The translations under genes and the position numbers were made by a program. 64,000 nucleotides of DNA, taken from positions 37,916 through 101,915 of the forward strand of contig CAJTDL010000020.1 of assembly GCA_910575035.1 (NCBI GenBank). The letters run 5' to 3'. This DNA is from Lachnospiraceae bacterium. Its GTDB lineage: Bacteria; Bacillota; Clostridia; Lachnospirales; Lachnospiraceae. Shown here in pieces: positions 18,823 to 27,687 of the stretch. The notes under the pieces were generated by a model. That model saw nothing but the letters and a program-made list of their open reading frames with translations. It was not told the origin of the DNA and did no database searches. The number at the start of each line of letters is the position of its first letter. The first letter of the stretch is position 1.

Positions 18823-19755
18823 ATGGCATATTATACTGTTGGTGACAGGATCCGTGATATGCGGGAGCGTCAGAAGTATTCTCAGGAAGAATTGAGTTAT
18901 GGGATATGTACACCATCTACTTTGTCCAGGATAGAGAATGGGCTGCAAGTGCCTGGGAAAAAGATTTTAGAAGGGCTGATGCAGCGGCTGGGGATTGGAG
19001 ATGGTATGGATGTTGTCTATTTGAGCAGGGAGGAGCTGGAACGGTATGAATTAGAACGCCGGCTGGTGCGCAGCTTGGGGAGGGAGGATTATGAAGGGGC
19101 AAGGCAGTTGATTCAGTTGTTGGAAGGGAATCTGCAAAAGGCAGCGCGGAAGGATTATGGAGTAAAAATGGTGGAGCAGTATGTAAGGTTTGCCCAGGTG
19201 ATGGTGCGCAAGCATGAAGGGGAAAAGGCCAAACAGGTGCTGAAAATGCTGCTTGATACGATACGCATGACAATTCCTGAGTTTGACGGCATCCATGTTA
19301 AGGACAGGCTTTTGACATTTCACGAGATTTCTATTTTAAATAATATAGGGTGCGCTTATCATGATATGGGAGAGCTGTGGAACGGCGTGCGTTTGCTGTT
19401 TGAATTGAAAGAATACATAGAGGGGCATGCGCCTGGGAGTGAGGAGATGTCTGTGAAGTATCCTATGATCCTTCAGAATCTGTCTACGTGGATGGGACAG
19501 GAAAAGAAATTCAAAGACGCCTTGCACCTCTGCCAGACAGGCATTGATTATTGTATTGAACATGGGAAAATGCATATCTTCCCAATGCTTATCTGTAATA
19601 AAGCCTGTGCCCTGGCAGAGCTGGGGCAATACGATTTATCCAGAAGGTGCTTTATAGAGAGCATTGCCATGCTGCAGGCAATGAATCAGCAGGAACGTGC
19701 TGAGGAAATGAGAAATTATGCAGAAGCACACTATAACATTAAGGTAAAGCTGTAA
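18823..19755 (+). CDS. XRE regulator with TPR-like domain (Rgg/PlcR architecture)
   Basis: 310 residues from the ATG at 18823, with AGGAAGAAG upstream. The N-terminal helix-turn-helix (about 5-65; IRDMRERQKYSQEELSYGIC then TLSRIENGLQVPGKKILEGL) is followed by about 240 residues of paired helices. These include TPR-like repeats (ISILNNIGCAYHDMGELW, PMLICNKACALAELGQYDLS). Size and order match RNPP-type regulators such as PlcR and Rgg, whose TPR domain binds a small peptide pheromone. A 47-residue exported-peptide gene faces it 145 nt downstream. Peptide control is inferred; the XRE-TPR class is clear. Confidence 0.8.
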   Translation: MAYYTVGDRIRDMRERQKYSQEELSYGICTPSTLSRIENGLQVPGKKILEGLMQRLGIGDGMDVVYLSREELERYELERRLVRSLGREDYEGARQLIQLLEGNLQKAARKDYGVKMVEQYVRFAQVMVRKHEGEKAKQVLKMLLDTIRMTIPEFDGIHVKDRLLTFHEISILNNIGCAYHDMGELWNGVRLLFELKEYIEGHAPGSEEMSVKYPMILQNLSTWMGQEKKFKDALHLCQTGIDYCIEHGKMHIFPMLICNKACALAELGQYDLSRRCFIESIAMLQAMNQQERAEEMRNYAEAHYNIKVKL

Positions 19756-19900
19756 ATTATGAAAAGCGCGCTGCAGCATAAAGGGTAATGCTGTAAGTCC
19801 GCCAGGGCGCGCCGTGGGATCAGAACTAAGCTGTAAACATACCAAGGTGCATTCTGGCATAAAAAGTTAAGTTGTAACCGCCTTATGGTTTTGGCAAGTA

Positions 19901-20044
19901 CTAATAAGTTTCTATTACATCACCTAAGAAAAATCCAACGATTGTAGGTTCTTCTAATTTGGAGAATTGGGAAGCGGCATAAGTAACTGACAATAGGATG
20001 CCGCAAGCCAGGATAAGTAATAAGATTTTTTTAGATTTACCCAT
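19901..20044 (-). CDS. 47-residue exported peptide, candidate pheromone precursor
   Basis: The start at 20044 is set by GGGGAGGTG seven nt upstream; the longer frame beginning at 20098 lacks such a site. The peptide has a basic start (MGKSKK), a hydrophobic core (about 7-22) ending SVTYAAS, and a short C-terminal part ending GFFLGDVIETY. This is the layout of PapR-type precursors: about 48 residues, signal peptide, active peptide at the C-terminus. The acidic stretch ending in an aromatic residue (GDVIETY) loosely recalls PapR heptapeptides. It lies convergent to the XRE/TPR regulator. A small membrane toxin is an alternative reading. Confidence 0.6.
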   Translation of the reverse strand: MGKSKKILLLILACGILLSVTYAASQFSKLEEPTIVGFFLGDVIETY

Positions 20045-20195
20045 GATCACACCTCCCCTCTTGAAAAAATTATAGGGGGAAGGTGTGGATTTTGCCATGT
20101 CATTTTGGGGAAAGATAAATTTGCTCTATATCGCATGGCGGGGGAGCGTAGTTTGTGGTATCTTATAAGAATTGCATTTCCTAAATCTAATGTGG

Positions 20196-20345
20196 CTATT
20201 CTTCTGATGTATTAATTATATCTTGTATTTCCAACATAGCATTTTCTGCCCGTAATTGAACTACTTTGCTCTAAAATTTGCTTCCTCCAGATAGCCTGTC
20301 AATCAAGTTAAAAATAGGTGCCGCATCTATATCAGAAAAATTCAT
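20196..20345 (-). pseudogene. Small gene interrupted by an in-frame amber codon
   Basis: AGGAGGCG, five nt before an ATG at 20345, opens a frame of 24 codons (MNFSDIDAAPIFNLIDRLSG), then TAG at 20271-20273. The same frame continues for 24 more protein-like codons (VVQLRAENAMLEIQDIINTS) to a second TAG. The intact product would have had about 49 residues with a helical second half. It is the last element of the GntR-ABC unit, 98 nt after the permease. It may be a recent nonsense mutation or a functional 24-residue peptide. The family is not recognised. Confidence 0.45.
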
Positions 20346-20442
20346 TTTAACGCCTCCTGTATTTTTATTCCTGCGAGGGACAAGGATTGCAAAATCAATC
20401 AAGATGCAAGCGTGCGGAAAGAATCCTCCATGCAAACATGCA

Positions 20443-21246
20443 TTAATCCAGGTTTACCCTCCGCCGCGCCAAAAAAAAGCAAGCTGCATAATAAGCGCAT
20501 CCAAACAGAACCCAGGCGGCTATCAGCCAGAGCAGCAAATTCCCATAAAAACAGGAAGCAAATTCCCCATAAAAGCCCATATCATCAGCCACTGCCATAA
20601 ATGTAGTAGGAATGATCATCAAAAGCGAAGACAGAACCTGGCTCACCAAGTATAGGGCAATATAAAAGCCGATTGCAGCCCCCAGCTTGTACTTTTCCAC
20701 CAGCTGCCCCAGAAGGATGCTGAGATATCCCATCAGGATAGAGGAAAATCCGCTGGCCAGTGTGGCTGCCAACAAAAGGAGGATGAATTTCCCAGGGGAT
20801 CCGCCAATGGTGTATTGAAAAAGGAACTGCAGCTCTGTACGCGTATTTTCCAGCCGGAAGATCCTAGATGCCCAGCCCAGGACAGCCAGACAAAAAAAAC
20901 TTAACAGAGTATTCACAATAAACCAGAAGTATCCCACAATCAGCTTGGAGTGAAAAAGCTGCAAGGGCGTGACTGGCAGTGTATGCATCAGATAGCCCTC
21001 TGCCGTAAAGAGGTTTTTGTAAAAGCGGAAATAGATGTAAATCTGTGTCGTAAGGTTAAAAGCAGATATAGAAAGGGCAGAAAGCATAATAAAGAGAACA
21101 GCCAAAAAAAAGATGTTTTCTTCAGTGGAAGGGATGGCCTGTAAAATAAGGCAGCCAATCACTGTGATTAGCACCAGTGTAAGGTTTAGGGCAGCCAGTA
21201 CCTTGTAACAGGCTTTCCATTCATATTTTATCAATTTTCCTAACAT
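20443..21246 (-). CDS. ABC-2 type permease
   Basis: 267 residues with six predicted membrane helices. It begins MLGKLIKYEWKACYKVL, a typical ABC-2 permease start with an amphipathic helix before the first membrane segment. It overlaps the ATPase gene by 7 nt, so the two form one transporter. YtrA-linked transporters of this class are usually involved in cell-envelope antibiotic sensing or export. The substrate is unknown. Confidence 0.82.
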   Translation of the reverse strand: MLGKLIKYEWKACYKVLAALNLTLVLITVIGCLILQAIPSTEENIFFLAVLFIMLSALSISAFNLTTQIYIYFRFYKNLFTAEGYLMHTLPVTPLQLFHSKLIVGYFWFIVNTLLSFFCLAVLGWASRIFRLENTRTELQFLFQYTIGGSPGKFILLLLAATLASGFSSILMGYLSILLGQLVEKYKLGAAIGFYIALYLVSQVLSSLLMIIPTTFMAVADDMGFYGEFASCFYGNLLLWLIAAWVLFGCAYYAACFFLARRRVNLD

Positions 21247-21935
21247 TTGAATACCTCCCGAAAGATAGAGTCAATGGACTTGTGGTCCTTTTGCCGCAGG
21301 CCATCCACAGAAGTAAAGGCGCGGATCTGGCCATTTTGGAGAAAGATTACTTCATCCAGGATATTTTCAATATCGGAAATAAGATGGGTAGAGATCAGGA
21401 TGGAGGCGTCTTCCCTGTAATTGGAAATGAGCATGCGCAAAATGTAATCCCTGGCAGCCGGGTCTACGCCTGCAATGGGCTCATCCAAAAGGTAAAGCTT
21501 GGCCTGGCGGCTCATGGCCAGGATAAGCTGCACTTTTTCCTTTGCGCCCTTGGAGAGGGATTTTAGCCTGAAGCTGGGGTCGATGTCCAGCTTTGCCAGC
21601 ATATCATGAGCGCAGGCAGACGAGAAATCCTGGTAAAAATCTTCAAAAAGGCGGATTGCGTCCTGCACCCGCATGCGGCTGTTCAGATATGTGTGGTCTG
21701 GCAGGTAGGAAACCAGGCTCTTGCTGGCCAATCCCACAGGGTTTCCCTCTACATAGGCCATGCCTTCAGTAGGGGCAAGTAGCCCGGCAATTAATTTGAT
21801 CAGTGTGGTCTTGCCGCTGCCGTTTGGCCCCAGCAGCCCAATGATGTGCCCAGGCTCAATCAGGAGGTTCACATGGGAAAGGGCAGTGCGGATGCCATAT
21901 TTTTTTGTAAGGTTTTTGCATTCTAATAATATCAT
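21240..21935 (-). CDS. ABC transporter ATPase (YtrB-like)
   Basis: 231 residues from the ATG at 21935, which has GGAGGAG upstream; a TTG at 21947 is in frame but unlikely. Walker A is GLLGPNGSGKTTLIK, the signature segment is the degenerate SLSKGAKEKVQL (no classical LSGGQ), and Walker B is KLYLLDEPIAGVDPAA, followed by the H-loop ISTH. The altered signature is typical of ATPases in GntR-regulated ABC-2 exporters. It partners the permease at 20443-21246. Confidence 0.87.
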   Translation of the reverse strand: MILLECKNLTKKYGIRTALSHVNLLIEPGHIIGLLGPNGSGKTTLIKLIAGLLAPTEGMAYVEGNPVGLASKSLVSYLPDHTYLNSRMRVQDAIRLFEDFYQDFSSACAHDMLAKLDIDPSFRLKSLSKGAKEKVQLILAMSRQAKLYLLDEPIAGVDPAARDYILRMLISNYREDASILISTHLISDIENILDEVIFLQNGQIRAFTSVDGLRQKDHKSIDSIFREVFKC

Positions 21936-22013
21936 TATCTCCTCCAAAATTTAGGTATTTTTAAGGGGTGGATGGGGAAGGGATTCCCTCTTTTTTTCAT
22001 TCTTCTATGCTGC

Positions 22014-22379
22014 TTACTGGGCTTTCAGAAACTGGCTGAGGAAACGAAAGATCTCCTCCTTCTGGAATCCCAGCCTTTGCATATTTTCTAAAAAATGCTG
22101 GGCAAGCGCCTGCGCCCGCTGTTCCTTTAATGCATAGATCATGTCTTTGTCCTCTGTAATAAACCTTCCGCTGGTGCGCTGGGAGTAGACAAGCCCTGTC
22201 CGTTCCAACTCTGAAAGAGCCTTTTGCATGGTATTGGGATTCACGGATGCCTCCTGCGCCAGCTCCCGGACAGAAGGCAGCTTGTCCCCAGGCTGATAGA
22301 AGCCGGATACGATGTCAATTTGGATTTTGTCAATGATCTGAAGAAAGATAGGGCGGTCGGAATTTAGGTTCCATGGCAT
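22014..22379 (-). CDS. GntR-family repressor, YtrA subfamily
   Basis: 121 residues: a winged helix (IFLQIIDKIQIDIVSGFYQPGDKLPSVRELAQEA as separate segments) and a short C-terminal helical arm of about 45 residues, with no ligand domain, as in YtrA. It is first in the unit with the ATPase and permease and probably represses it. An inverted repeat TTGTAT-N10-ATACAA upstream (22457-22478) is a candidate operator. Confidence 0.87.
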   Translation of the reverse strand: MPWNLNSDRPIFLQIIDKIQIDIVSGFYQPGDKLPSVRELAQEASVNPNTMQKALSELERTGLVYSQRTSGRFITEDKDMIYALKEQRAQALAQHFLENMQRLGFQKEEIFRFLSQFLKAQ

Positions 22380-22456
22380 TCAATCACCTCGTTTCATAAA
22401 TTGTTCTGTTTTTTGTAGTGTATAAGGGAGTTTTGGGCCAGAAGTTTTTTGTATGA

Positions 22457-22478
22457 TTGTATTAAATTAGTGATACAA
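22457..22478 (-). promoter_or_regulatory. Candidate operator of the GntR-ABC unit
   Basis: Perfect inverted repeat TTGTAT (22457-22462), 10-nt centre, ATACAA (22473-22478), about 80 nt upstream of the GntR start. The size suits a dimeric winged-helix repressor. Assignment to this regulator is by position only. Confidence 0.35.
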
Positions 22479-22571
22479 TAAAGCATTTTTTGGAAAATGT
22501 CAAGGGAAAATATGGGCATTATAATAAACTTTTGTTATTGTTCGCCGTTTGTAGGGCATGAGCAAATGTGA

Positions 22572-22680
22572 GTAACGTAAGGGATTTTATCAGCTGGCAG
22601 TGGGGGCTAAGCGTCCGTCAGGTATGAGCCGGAACAAGGGCAAACCCGGAAGCCCCAGCCTCTCCCAGACGTCCGGATAG
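22572..22680 (-). repeat. Dispersed intergenic repeat, copy D
   Basis: Read on the minus strand this copy has GACGGACGCTTAGCC (from 22619) and, 33 nt on, AATCCCTTACGTTAC (from 22586). Both pieces recur at similar distances near 49660 and 61119. On the plus strand GGAACAAGGGCA (22631-22642) also recurs at 49623. It occupies part of the 553-base gap between the GntR gene and icd. Confidence 0.5.
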
Positions 22681-22751
22681 CCGCCTTCCCTGTCGCCATG
22701 CTATATCTCCCGGATGTCCGGATAGCCGCCTCCCCTGTCGCCATGCTATAT
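22671..22751. repeat. 45-bp-period direct repeat
   Basis: Two 36-bp copies (22671-22706 and 22716-22751, each starting GTCCGGATAGCCGCC) differ at one base and are separated by 9 bp. They adjoin dispersed repeat copy D. Confidence 0.8.
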
Positions 22752-22835
22752 TATCCTGGCATCCGCATAACCAACAGAACCCATGAGGAATCAAACGATA
22801 TAGTGCAGAAATAATAAAAATAGGAGATAATTCCC

Positions 22836-22865
22836 TTGACAAGAACATCTATCTTTGTATATGAT
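22836..22865 (+). promoter_or_regulatory. Probable icd promoter
   Basis: TTGACA (22836-22841), an 18-nt spacer and TATGAT (22860-22865), about 68 nt before the icd start. Confidence 0.6.
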
Positions 22866-22933
22866 TTCATAGAAGAAAAACTGTAAATTTTAGAAGGAAT
22901 GCAACAGCACTCACGACACAGGAGGACATAATT

Positions 22934-24145
22934 ATGGAAAAAATCAAAATGACAACCCCTTTGGTAGAAATGGACGGAGATGAAATGACGCGCATCCTTT
23001 GGAAGATGATTAAGGATGAGCTGCTCCTGCCTTTTGTGGATTTAAAAACAGAATACTATGACCTTGGCTTAGAGCACCGCAATGAAACAGATGACCAGGT
23101 GACCTTTGATTCCGCGGAAGCTACGAAAAAATATGGCGTTGCTGTAAAATGCGCCACCATAACCCCGAATGCTGCCCGTATGACAGAGTACAGCCTGAAG
23201 CAGATGTGGAAAAGCCCGAATGGCACCATCCGCGCAATCCTGGACGGCACAGTTTTCCGTACACCTATTACAGTAAAGGGCATTGAGCCTTGTGTAAAGA
23301 ACTGGAAGAAGCCGATTACCATTGCCCGCCACGCCTATGGGGATGTGTACAAGGCAAGCGAGATGAAGATCCCAGGCCCAGGCAAGTGCGAGCTGGTATA
23401 TACAGCAGAAGATGGCACAGAGGCCAGGGAACTGATCCATGACTTTACAGGCGCAGGCATTATTCAGGGGCAGCACAACCTGAATGGTTCTATAGAGAGC
23501 TTTGCAAGAAGCTGCTTTAACTATGCCCTGGATACCAAACAGGATCTGTGGTTTGCCACAAAGGACACTATTTCCAAAAAATATGACCATACCTTTAAGG
23601 ATATTTTCCAGGATATTTACGACAAGGAATACGATGGGAAGTTCAAGGAAGCCGGGATTGAGTATTTCTATACTTTGATTGATGATGCGGTTGCACGGAT
23701 TATGAAGGCGGAAGGCGGCTTTATCTGGGCCTGCAAGAATTATGACGGGGATGTGATGAGCGATATGGTAAGTTCAGCCTTTGGCTCTTTGGCTATGATG
23801 ACTTCTGTTTTGGTGTCCCCGGAAGGGTATTATGAGTATGAGGCAGCCCATGGGACGGTGCAGCGCCATTATTACAAGCACCTGAAGGGAGAGGAAACAT
23901 CCACAAACTCTGTGGCTACGATCTTTGCATGGACAGGGGCATTGCGTAAGCGCGGGGAATTGGATCAGCTTCCGGAATTAAGTGAATTTGCGGACAAGCT
24001 GGAAAGCGCTTGCCTGTCCACCATTGAATCTGGGAAAATGACAAAAGACTTGGCTTTGATTACCACCCTGGAGAATCCTACCGTTTTAAACAGTGAAGAG
24101 TTTATCAAGGCTATCCGGGAGGTATTGGAAGCCGCTTATGCATAA
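22934..24145 (+). CDS. icd: NADP-dependent isocitrate dehydrogenase
   Basis: 403 residues, the length of the homodimeric eukaryote-like IDH subfamily, which oxidises isocitrate to 2-oxoglutarate with NADP+. Recognised segments: [41 protein letters not shown], the substrate-binding [36 protein letters not shown] with metal-binding aspartates, and [19 protein letters not shown] near the NADP site. It has its own promoter and a clear ribosome binding site (CAGGAGGAC). It supplies 2-oxoglutarate for glutamate synthesis and NADPH in an anaerobe with a branched TCA pathway. Confidence 0.96.
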   Translation: MEKIKMTTPLVEMDGDEMTRILWKMIKDELLLPFVDLKTEYYDLGLEHRNETDDQVTFDSAEATKKYGVAVKCATITPNAARMTEYSLKQMWKSPNGTIRAILDGTVFRTPITVKGIEPCVKNWKKPITIARHAYGDVYKASEMKIPGPGKCELVYTAEDGTEARELIHDFTGAGIIQGQHNLNGSIESFARSCFNYALDTKQDLWFATKDTISKKYDHTFKDIFQDIYDKEYDGKFKEAGIEYFYTLIDDAVARIMKAEGGFIWACKNYDGDVMSDMVSSAFGSLAMMTSVLVSPEGYYEYEAAHGTVQRHYYKHLKGEETSTNSVATIFAWTGALRKRGELDQLPELSEFADKLESACLSTIESGKMTKDLALITTLENPTVLNSEEFIKAIREVLEAAYA

Positions 24146-24281
24146 ATAAAGATCGGGCTTTCGTATCAGGATGCTGCCAGGGCAGGCACAGTGTTTGCAG
24201 GTTTGTAACTATGAAGGCGACAGAATAGTTACATAAGATTTAAAAAATATAGCCCCAAGGCGAAAGCAAGGAGTGAAAAAG

Positions 24282-26192
24282 ATGGTTTTAGCGTGCCAGA
24301 ATATAGGGAAAGCCTTTGGCACAGATGAAATAATAAAAGATGCGTCTTTTCATATAGAGGAAAATGAGAAGGCGGCAATTGTAGGCATTAACGGAGCAGG
24401 GAAGACAACCCTGCTTCGGATTATTATGGGAGATCTGGAGGCAGACCAGGGGGAAGTAGTCTTAGCAAAGAACAAGACAATTGGCTATTTGCCACAGAAC
24501 CCGGACATATCTGGCAATCGGAGCATTTATGAGGAGGTACTCTCTGCGCGGGGAGAAGTGATTTCCATGCAGGAGCAGCTGGTTTCCATGGAGGAGTCCA
24601 TGAGCCATTGCCAGGGGGAAGATCTGGAGCAGCTGATGGAAAAGTACAGCCGTCTGAGCCATGCCTTTGAGCAGGAAGGGGGAGCTTCTTACAAAAGTGA
24701 AATAATAGGCGTTATCAAAGGGCTTGGATTTGCCGAAGAAGAATTTACAAAGCGCATGCAGGAGCTGTCGGGGGGGCAGAGGACCCGGGTATGCCTGGGC
24801 AGGCTGCTAGTGACAAAGCCGGATGTGATCCTGTTGGATGAGCCTACCAATCATTTGGATATTGGGTCAATTACCTGGCTGGAGACTTTCCTGTTGAATT
24901 ATAAGGGAGCCGTGGTCATTGTGTCCCATGACCGATATTTTCTGGATCGGGTGGTGCGTAAGGTGGTGGAGCTGGATCGGTGTAAGGTGTCTTCTTATCT
25001 GGGCAATTACAGCGATTATGCCAAAAAGAGGGCACAGGTGCGGGAAGCGCAGCTGAAGCAGTACTATAACCAGCAGCGGGAGATCAGGCATCAGGAAGAG
25101 GTGATTGCCAAGCTGAAATCCTTTAATCGGGAGAAATCCATTAGGCGGGCGGAGAGCCGGGAGAAGATGCTGGGTAAGATGGAACGCCTGGAAAAGCCCA
25201 TAGAGGAAAATACGGATATCCATCTGCATTTGGAGCCTCGGGTAGTCAGCGGGAATGATGTGCTCCAGGTGGAGCATCTGGCAAAGGCCTACCCAGGGCA
25301 AAGGCTGTTTTCAGATCTTTCCTTTGAAGTAAAGCGCGGGGAGCATGTGGCGCTGATTGGCGACAATGGGACAGGCAAGACTACCATACTGAAGATCATC
25401 AATGGGATGCTAAAGGCAGATGGCGGCTTTATCCGGCTGGGGGCGAATGTGCATATTGGCTACTATGACCAGGAGCATCAGGTGCTCCATCCAGAAAAGA
25501 CATTGATGGAGGAGATTTCTGACGATTACCCGGAACTGACCCATACGGAGATCCGAAATGTGCTGGCGGCCTTTCTCTTTACCGGGGATGATGTGTTTAA
25601 GCGCATTTCTGACCTGAGCGGCGGAGAGAGGGGGCGGGTGTCTTTGGCAAAATTGATGCTGTCAGAGGCGAATTTCCTGATTTTGGATGAGCCTACCAAC
25701 CACTTGGATATTACCTCCAAGGAAATTTTGGAGCAGGCTTTGAATCATTATGAAGGGACAGTGCTATTTGTGTCCCATGACCGTTACTTTATCAATAAGG
25801 CGGCCACCCGCATTTTGGATCTGACAGGACAGGCGTTGGTGAATTATCTGGGAAATTATGATTATTACCTGGAAAAATGCAAGGAATTGACAGCGGCCTA
25901 TGCCCCAAAAGCGCAGGGGCAGGGCAAAGAGGGGAAGGAGAGCAGCAATAAGGCGGATTGGAAACAGAAAAAGGAAGAACAGGCAAGGCAGAGGAAGCTG
26001 GAGAATGACAGGGCACGGACTGAGGCGTCCATAGAAGCCGCAGAGCAGAGGATAGATGAAATTGAGAGCCTGTTCCAGGACAGCGAGGTAGCCACAAATT
26101 CAGTAAGGCTGCAGGAATTGCAGCAGGAATACGAGGCGCTGCAAAAAGAGAGGGACGCCTTATATGAAAAATGGGAAATGCTGATGGAATAA
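24282..26192 (+). CDS. ABC-F family ATPase (YdiF-like)
   Basis: 636 residues from the ATG at 24282 (AAGGAG eight nt upstream; the in-frame GTG at 24273 overlaps that site). Two ABC modules carry Walker A GINGAGKTTLL and GDNGTGKTTIL, signatures LSGGQRTRV and LSGGERGRV, and Walker B ILLDEPTNHLD and LILDEPTNHLD. A charged linker between them is the ABC-F hallmark that reaches into the ribosome. There are no membrane segments. The C-terminal coiled coil (about 540-636) is of the YdiF/Uup type. These proteins act on the ribosome. Its position next to rex matches the ydiF-rex neighbourhood in Bacillus. Confidence 0.9.
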   Translation: MVLACQNIGKAFGTDEIIKDASFHIEENEKAAIVGINGAGKTTLLRIIMGDLEADQGEVVLAKNKTIGYLPQNPDISGNRSIYEEVLSARGEVISMQEQLVSMEESMSHCQGEDLEQLMEKYSRLSHAFEQEGGASYKSEIIGVIKGLGFAEEEFTKRMQELSGGQRTRVCLGRLLVTKPDVILLDEPTNHLDIGSITWLETFLLNYKGAVVIVSHDRYFLDRVVRKVVELDRCKVSSYLGNYSDYAKKRAQVREAQLKQYYNQQREIRHQEEVIAKLKSFNREKSIRRAESREKMLGKMERLEKPIEENTDIHLHLEPRVVSGNDVLQVEHLAKAYPGQRLFSDLSFEVKRGEHVALIGDNGTGKTTILKIINGMLKADGGFIRLGANVHIGYYDQEHQVLHPEKTLMEEISDDYPELTHTEIRNVLAAFLFTGDDVFKRISDLSGGERGRVSLAKLMLSEANFLILDEPTNHLDITSKEILEQALNHYEGTVLFVSHDRYFINKAATRILDLTGQALVNYLGNYDYYLEKCKELTAAYAPKAQGQGKEGKESSNKADWKQKKEEQARQRKLENDRARTEASIEAAEQRIDEIESLFQDSEVATNSVRLQELQQEYEALQKERDALYEKWEMLME

Positions 26193-26309
26193 CAGGACGC
26201 ATACATTGTAATAGGCCACGTTACTATTCATGGTTCAGGAATGCATGCACGCGTTACCATACATTGACATCCATTCTGGTATTTATTATAATAAACGGTG
26301 AAATCAATA

Positions 26310-26369
26310 CCCCGCAGCAGGCTACGGGGCATCAAGCTTGTTGCACGGCAGGGCTGCGCAGCCCGTAGC
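26310..26369 (+). promoter_or_regulatory. Structured leader of rex
   Basis: Holds CCCCG/CGGGG (26310-26314 with 26325-26329), a perfect 14-bp palindrome GGGCTGCGCAGCCC (26351-26364), and a competing pairing GCTACGGGGC (26321-26330) with GCCCGTAGC (26361-26369). The alternative pairings could form mutually exclusive structures. I saw no classical Rex operator here. Confidence 0.35.
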
Positions 26370-26397
26370 TTGCGGGAATGAAGCAGGAGGAAGTGCA

Positions 26398-27045
26398 ATG
26401 GAAAAAGGGATTTCGCAGGCAGTGATTCGAAGGCTGCCAAGATATTACAGATATCTGGGGGAGCTGCTAGAAGACAGTGTGGAACGGATTTCATCCAGTG
26501 AACTAAGCGCAAGGATGCGGGTAACAGCCTCCCAGATCCGGCAGGATTTGAATAATTTTGGCGGTTTCGGACAGCAGGGTTATGGATACAATGTAAAGAA
26601 CCTTTATGATGAGATTGGCAGGATCATGGGCATGAACCAGCAGCACAATATGATTGTGATCGGCGCAGGCAATTTAGGGCAGGCGCTTGCCAACTATGTT
26701 AAATTTGAAAAAATGGGATTTGTTATCATCGGCTTGTTTGACGTGAACCCGGCGTTACATGGAGTCTCCATCAGAGGGGTGAAAGTACGCATGCTCGATG
26801 AGTTGAAGGAATTCCTCCAGAAAAACAGGGTGGATATTGCGGCGCTGACCATGCCGAAGGAAAAGGCAGGGAAGGTGGCCAATATGCTGGTGGAGCTGGG
26901 CGTGAATGCTATTTGGAATTTTGCCCACCTGGATCTGGAAGTGCCGGAGCATGTGGTGGTGGAAAGCGTGCATCTGTCAGATAGCTTGATGCAGCTGTCT
27001 TATAACATTGCAAACAGGGAAGACGAGAGAAAGAATAAGAAGTGA
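26398..27045 (+). CDS. rex: Redox-sensing transcriptional repressor Rex
   Basis: 215 residues from the ATG at 26398 with GGAGG upstream. The N-terminal winged helix (QAVIRRLPRYYRYLGEL, SSELSARMRVTASQIRQDL, then GGFGQQGYGY) precedes a Rossmann domain with VIGAGNLGQALANY. The C-terminal swapped helix ends the protein. Rex binds NADH/NAD+ and derepresses fermentation and respiration genes when NADH is high. It is followed after 6 nt by a coiled-coil gene and then by the NAD(P)HX repair enzyme, so NADH sensing and NADH repair share a transcript. Confidence 0.95.
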   Translation: MEKGISQAVIRRLPRYYRYLGELLEDSVERISSSELSARMRVTASQIRQDLNNFGGFGQQGYGYNVKNLYDEIGRIMGMNQQHNMIVIGAGNLGQALANYVKFEKMGFVIIGLFDVNPALHGVSIRGVKVRMLDELKEFLQKNRVDIAALTMPKEKAGKVANMLVELGVNAIWNFAHLDLEVPEHVVVESVHLSDSLMQLSYNIANREDERKNKK

Positions 27046-27051
27046 TTATAT

Positions 27052-27666
27052 ATGGCGAAGAAAAAAGGTACGAACCCTCGGTTTGAGAGGATTGCACAGA
27101 GCAAGGATATACCGATTTTGGTATTGGATCAGAAATGGCACCATCTGTTTGCCGTGGGGGGGAAGCCAAAGGAGATCCAGCGGCTGGAGAAGAAGGTAAA
27201 TAAGCACCTGGCCAGGCAGGGCCGGCTGAACCAGGATATGAAGGAACTGAAGGGCTTGAAAAATAAGCTGATGAAAAATATCGTGGTAAATATGGATGAA
27301 ATAGGGGAACAGGGGCAGGAGACTGCAAGGCTGCAGGAGGATCGGCGGCTGATCACGGAGATCAATGACAGGATGGATGGAAGCCGGGGGGAGATGAAGG
27401 CACTGGAAGATGAACTGAAGGAAGATAATGAAAGGCTGATGGCAGAAACCATTGAGTATTGTTATGGGATTATGAATCAGAATGAGGCAGAGCGGGAGGA
27501 GATTGCAGCCTGGCTTCAGGAGACCCGGAGGGAATTGAAGCGGAAGGTGATCCGCAAGGAAAGCATTGAGGATAAGAATAAGGAAATCTATACTTATCTG
27601 CATGATATTTTTGGAGCCCGGATTACAGAAGCGTTTGACGTTAGGTATTGGGCGGAGTATAAGTAA
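27052..27666 (+). CDS. Coiled-coil protein of unknown function in the rex operon
   Basis: 204 residues. After a short basic N-terminus and a conserved-looking segment (IPILVLDQKWHHLFAVGG, about 20-37), residues 40-185 are almost entirely charged helix (heptads such as LEKKVNKHLARQGRLNQDM). The end is compact and aromatic (DIFGARITEAFDVRYWAEYK). There is no signal peptide or membrane segment. Tight spacing (6 nt after rex, 21 nt before nnr) ties it to the NAD genes. I do not recognise a named domain. Confidence 0.75.
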   Translation: MAKKKGTNPRFERIAQSKDIPILVLDQKWHHLFAVGGKPKEIQRLEKKVNKHLARQGRLNQDMKELKGLKNKLMKNIVVNMDEIGEQGQETARLQEDRRLITEINDRMDGSRGEMKALEDELKEDNERLMAETIEYCYGIMNQNEAEREEIAAWLQETRRELKRKVIRKESIEDKNKEIYTYLHDIFGARITEAFDVRYWAEYK

Positions 27667-27687
27667 TCAGGGGAAAGGAGTGCCATT

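Noticed and set aside
22618..22848. Minus-strand 76-codon frame containing two IAWRQGRRLSG units
   Set aside because: The frame is produced by a 45-bp direct repeat and the dispersed repeat. It has no ribosome binding site and odd composition.
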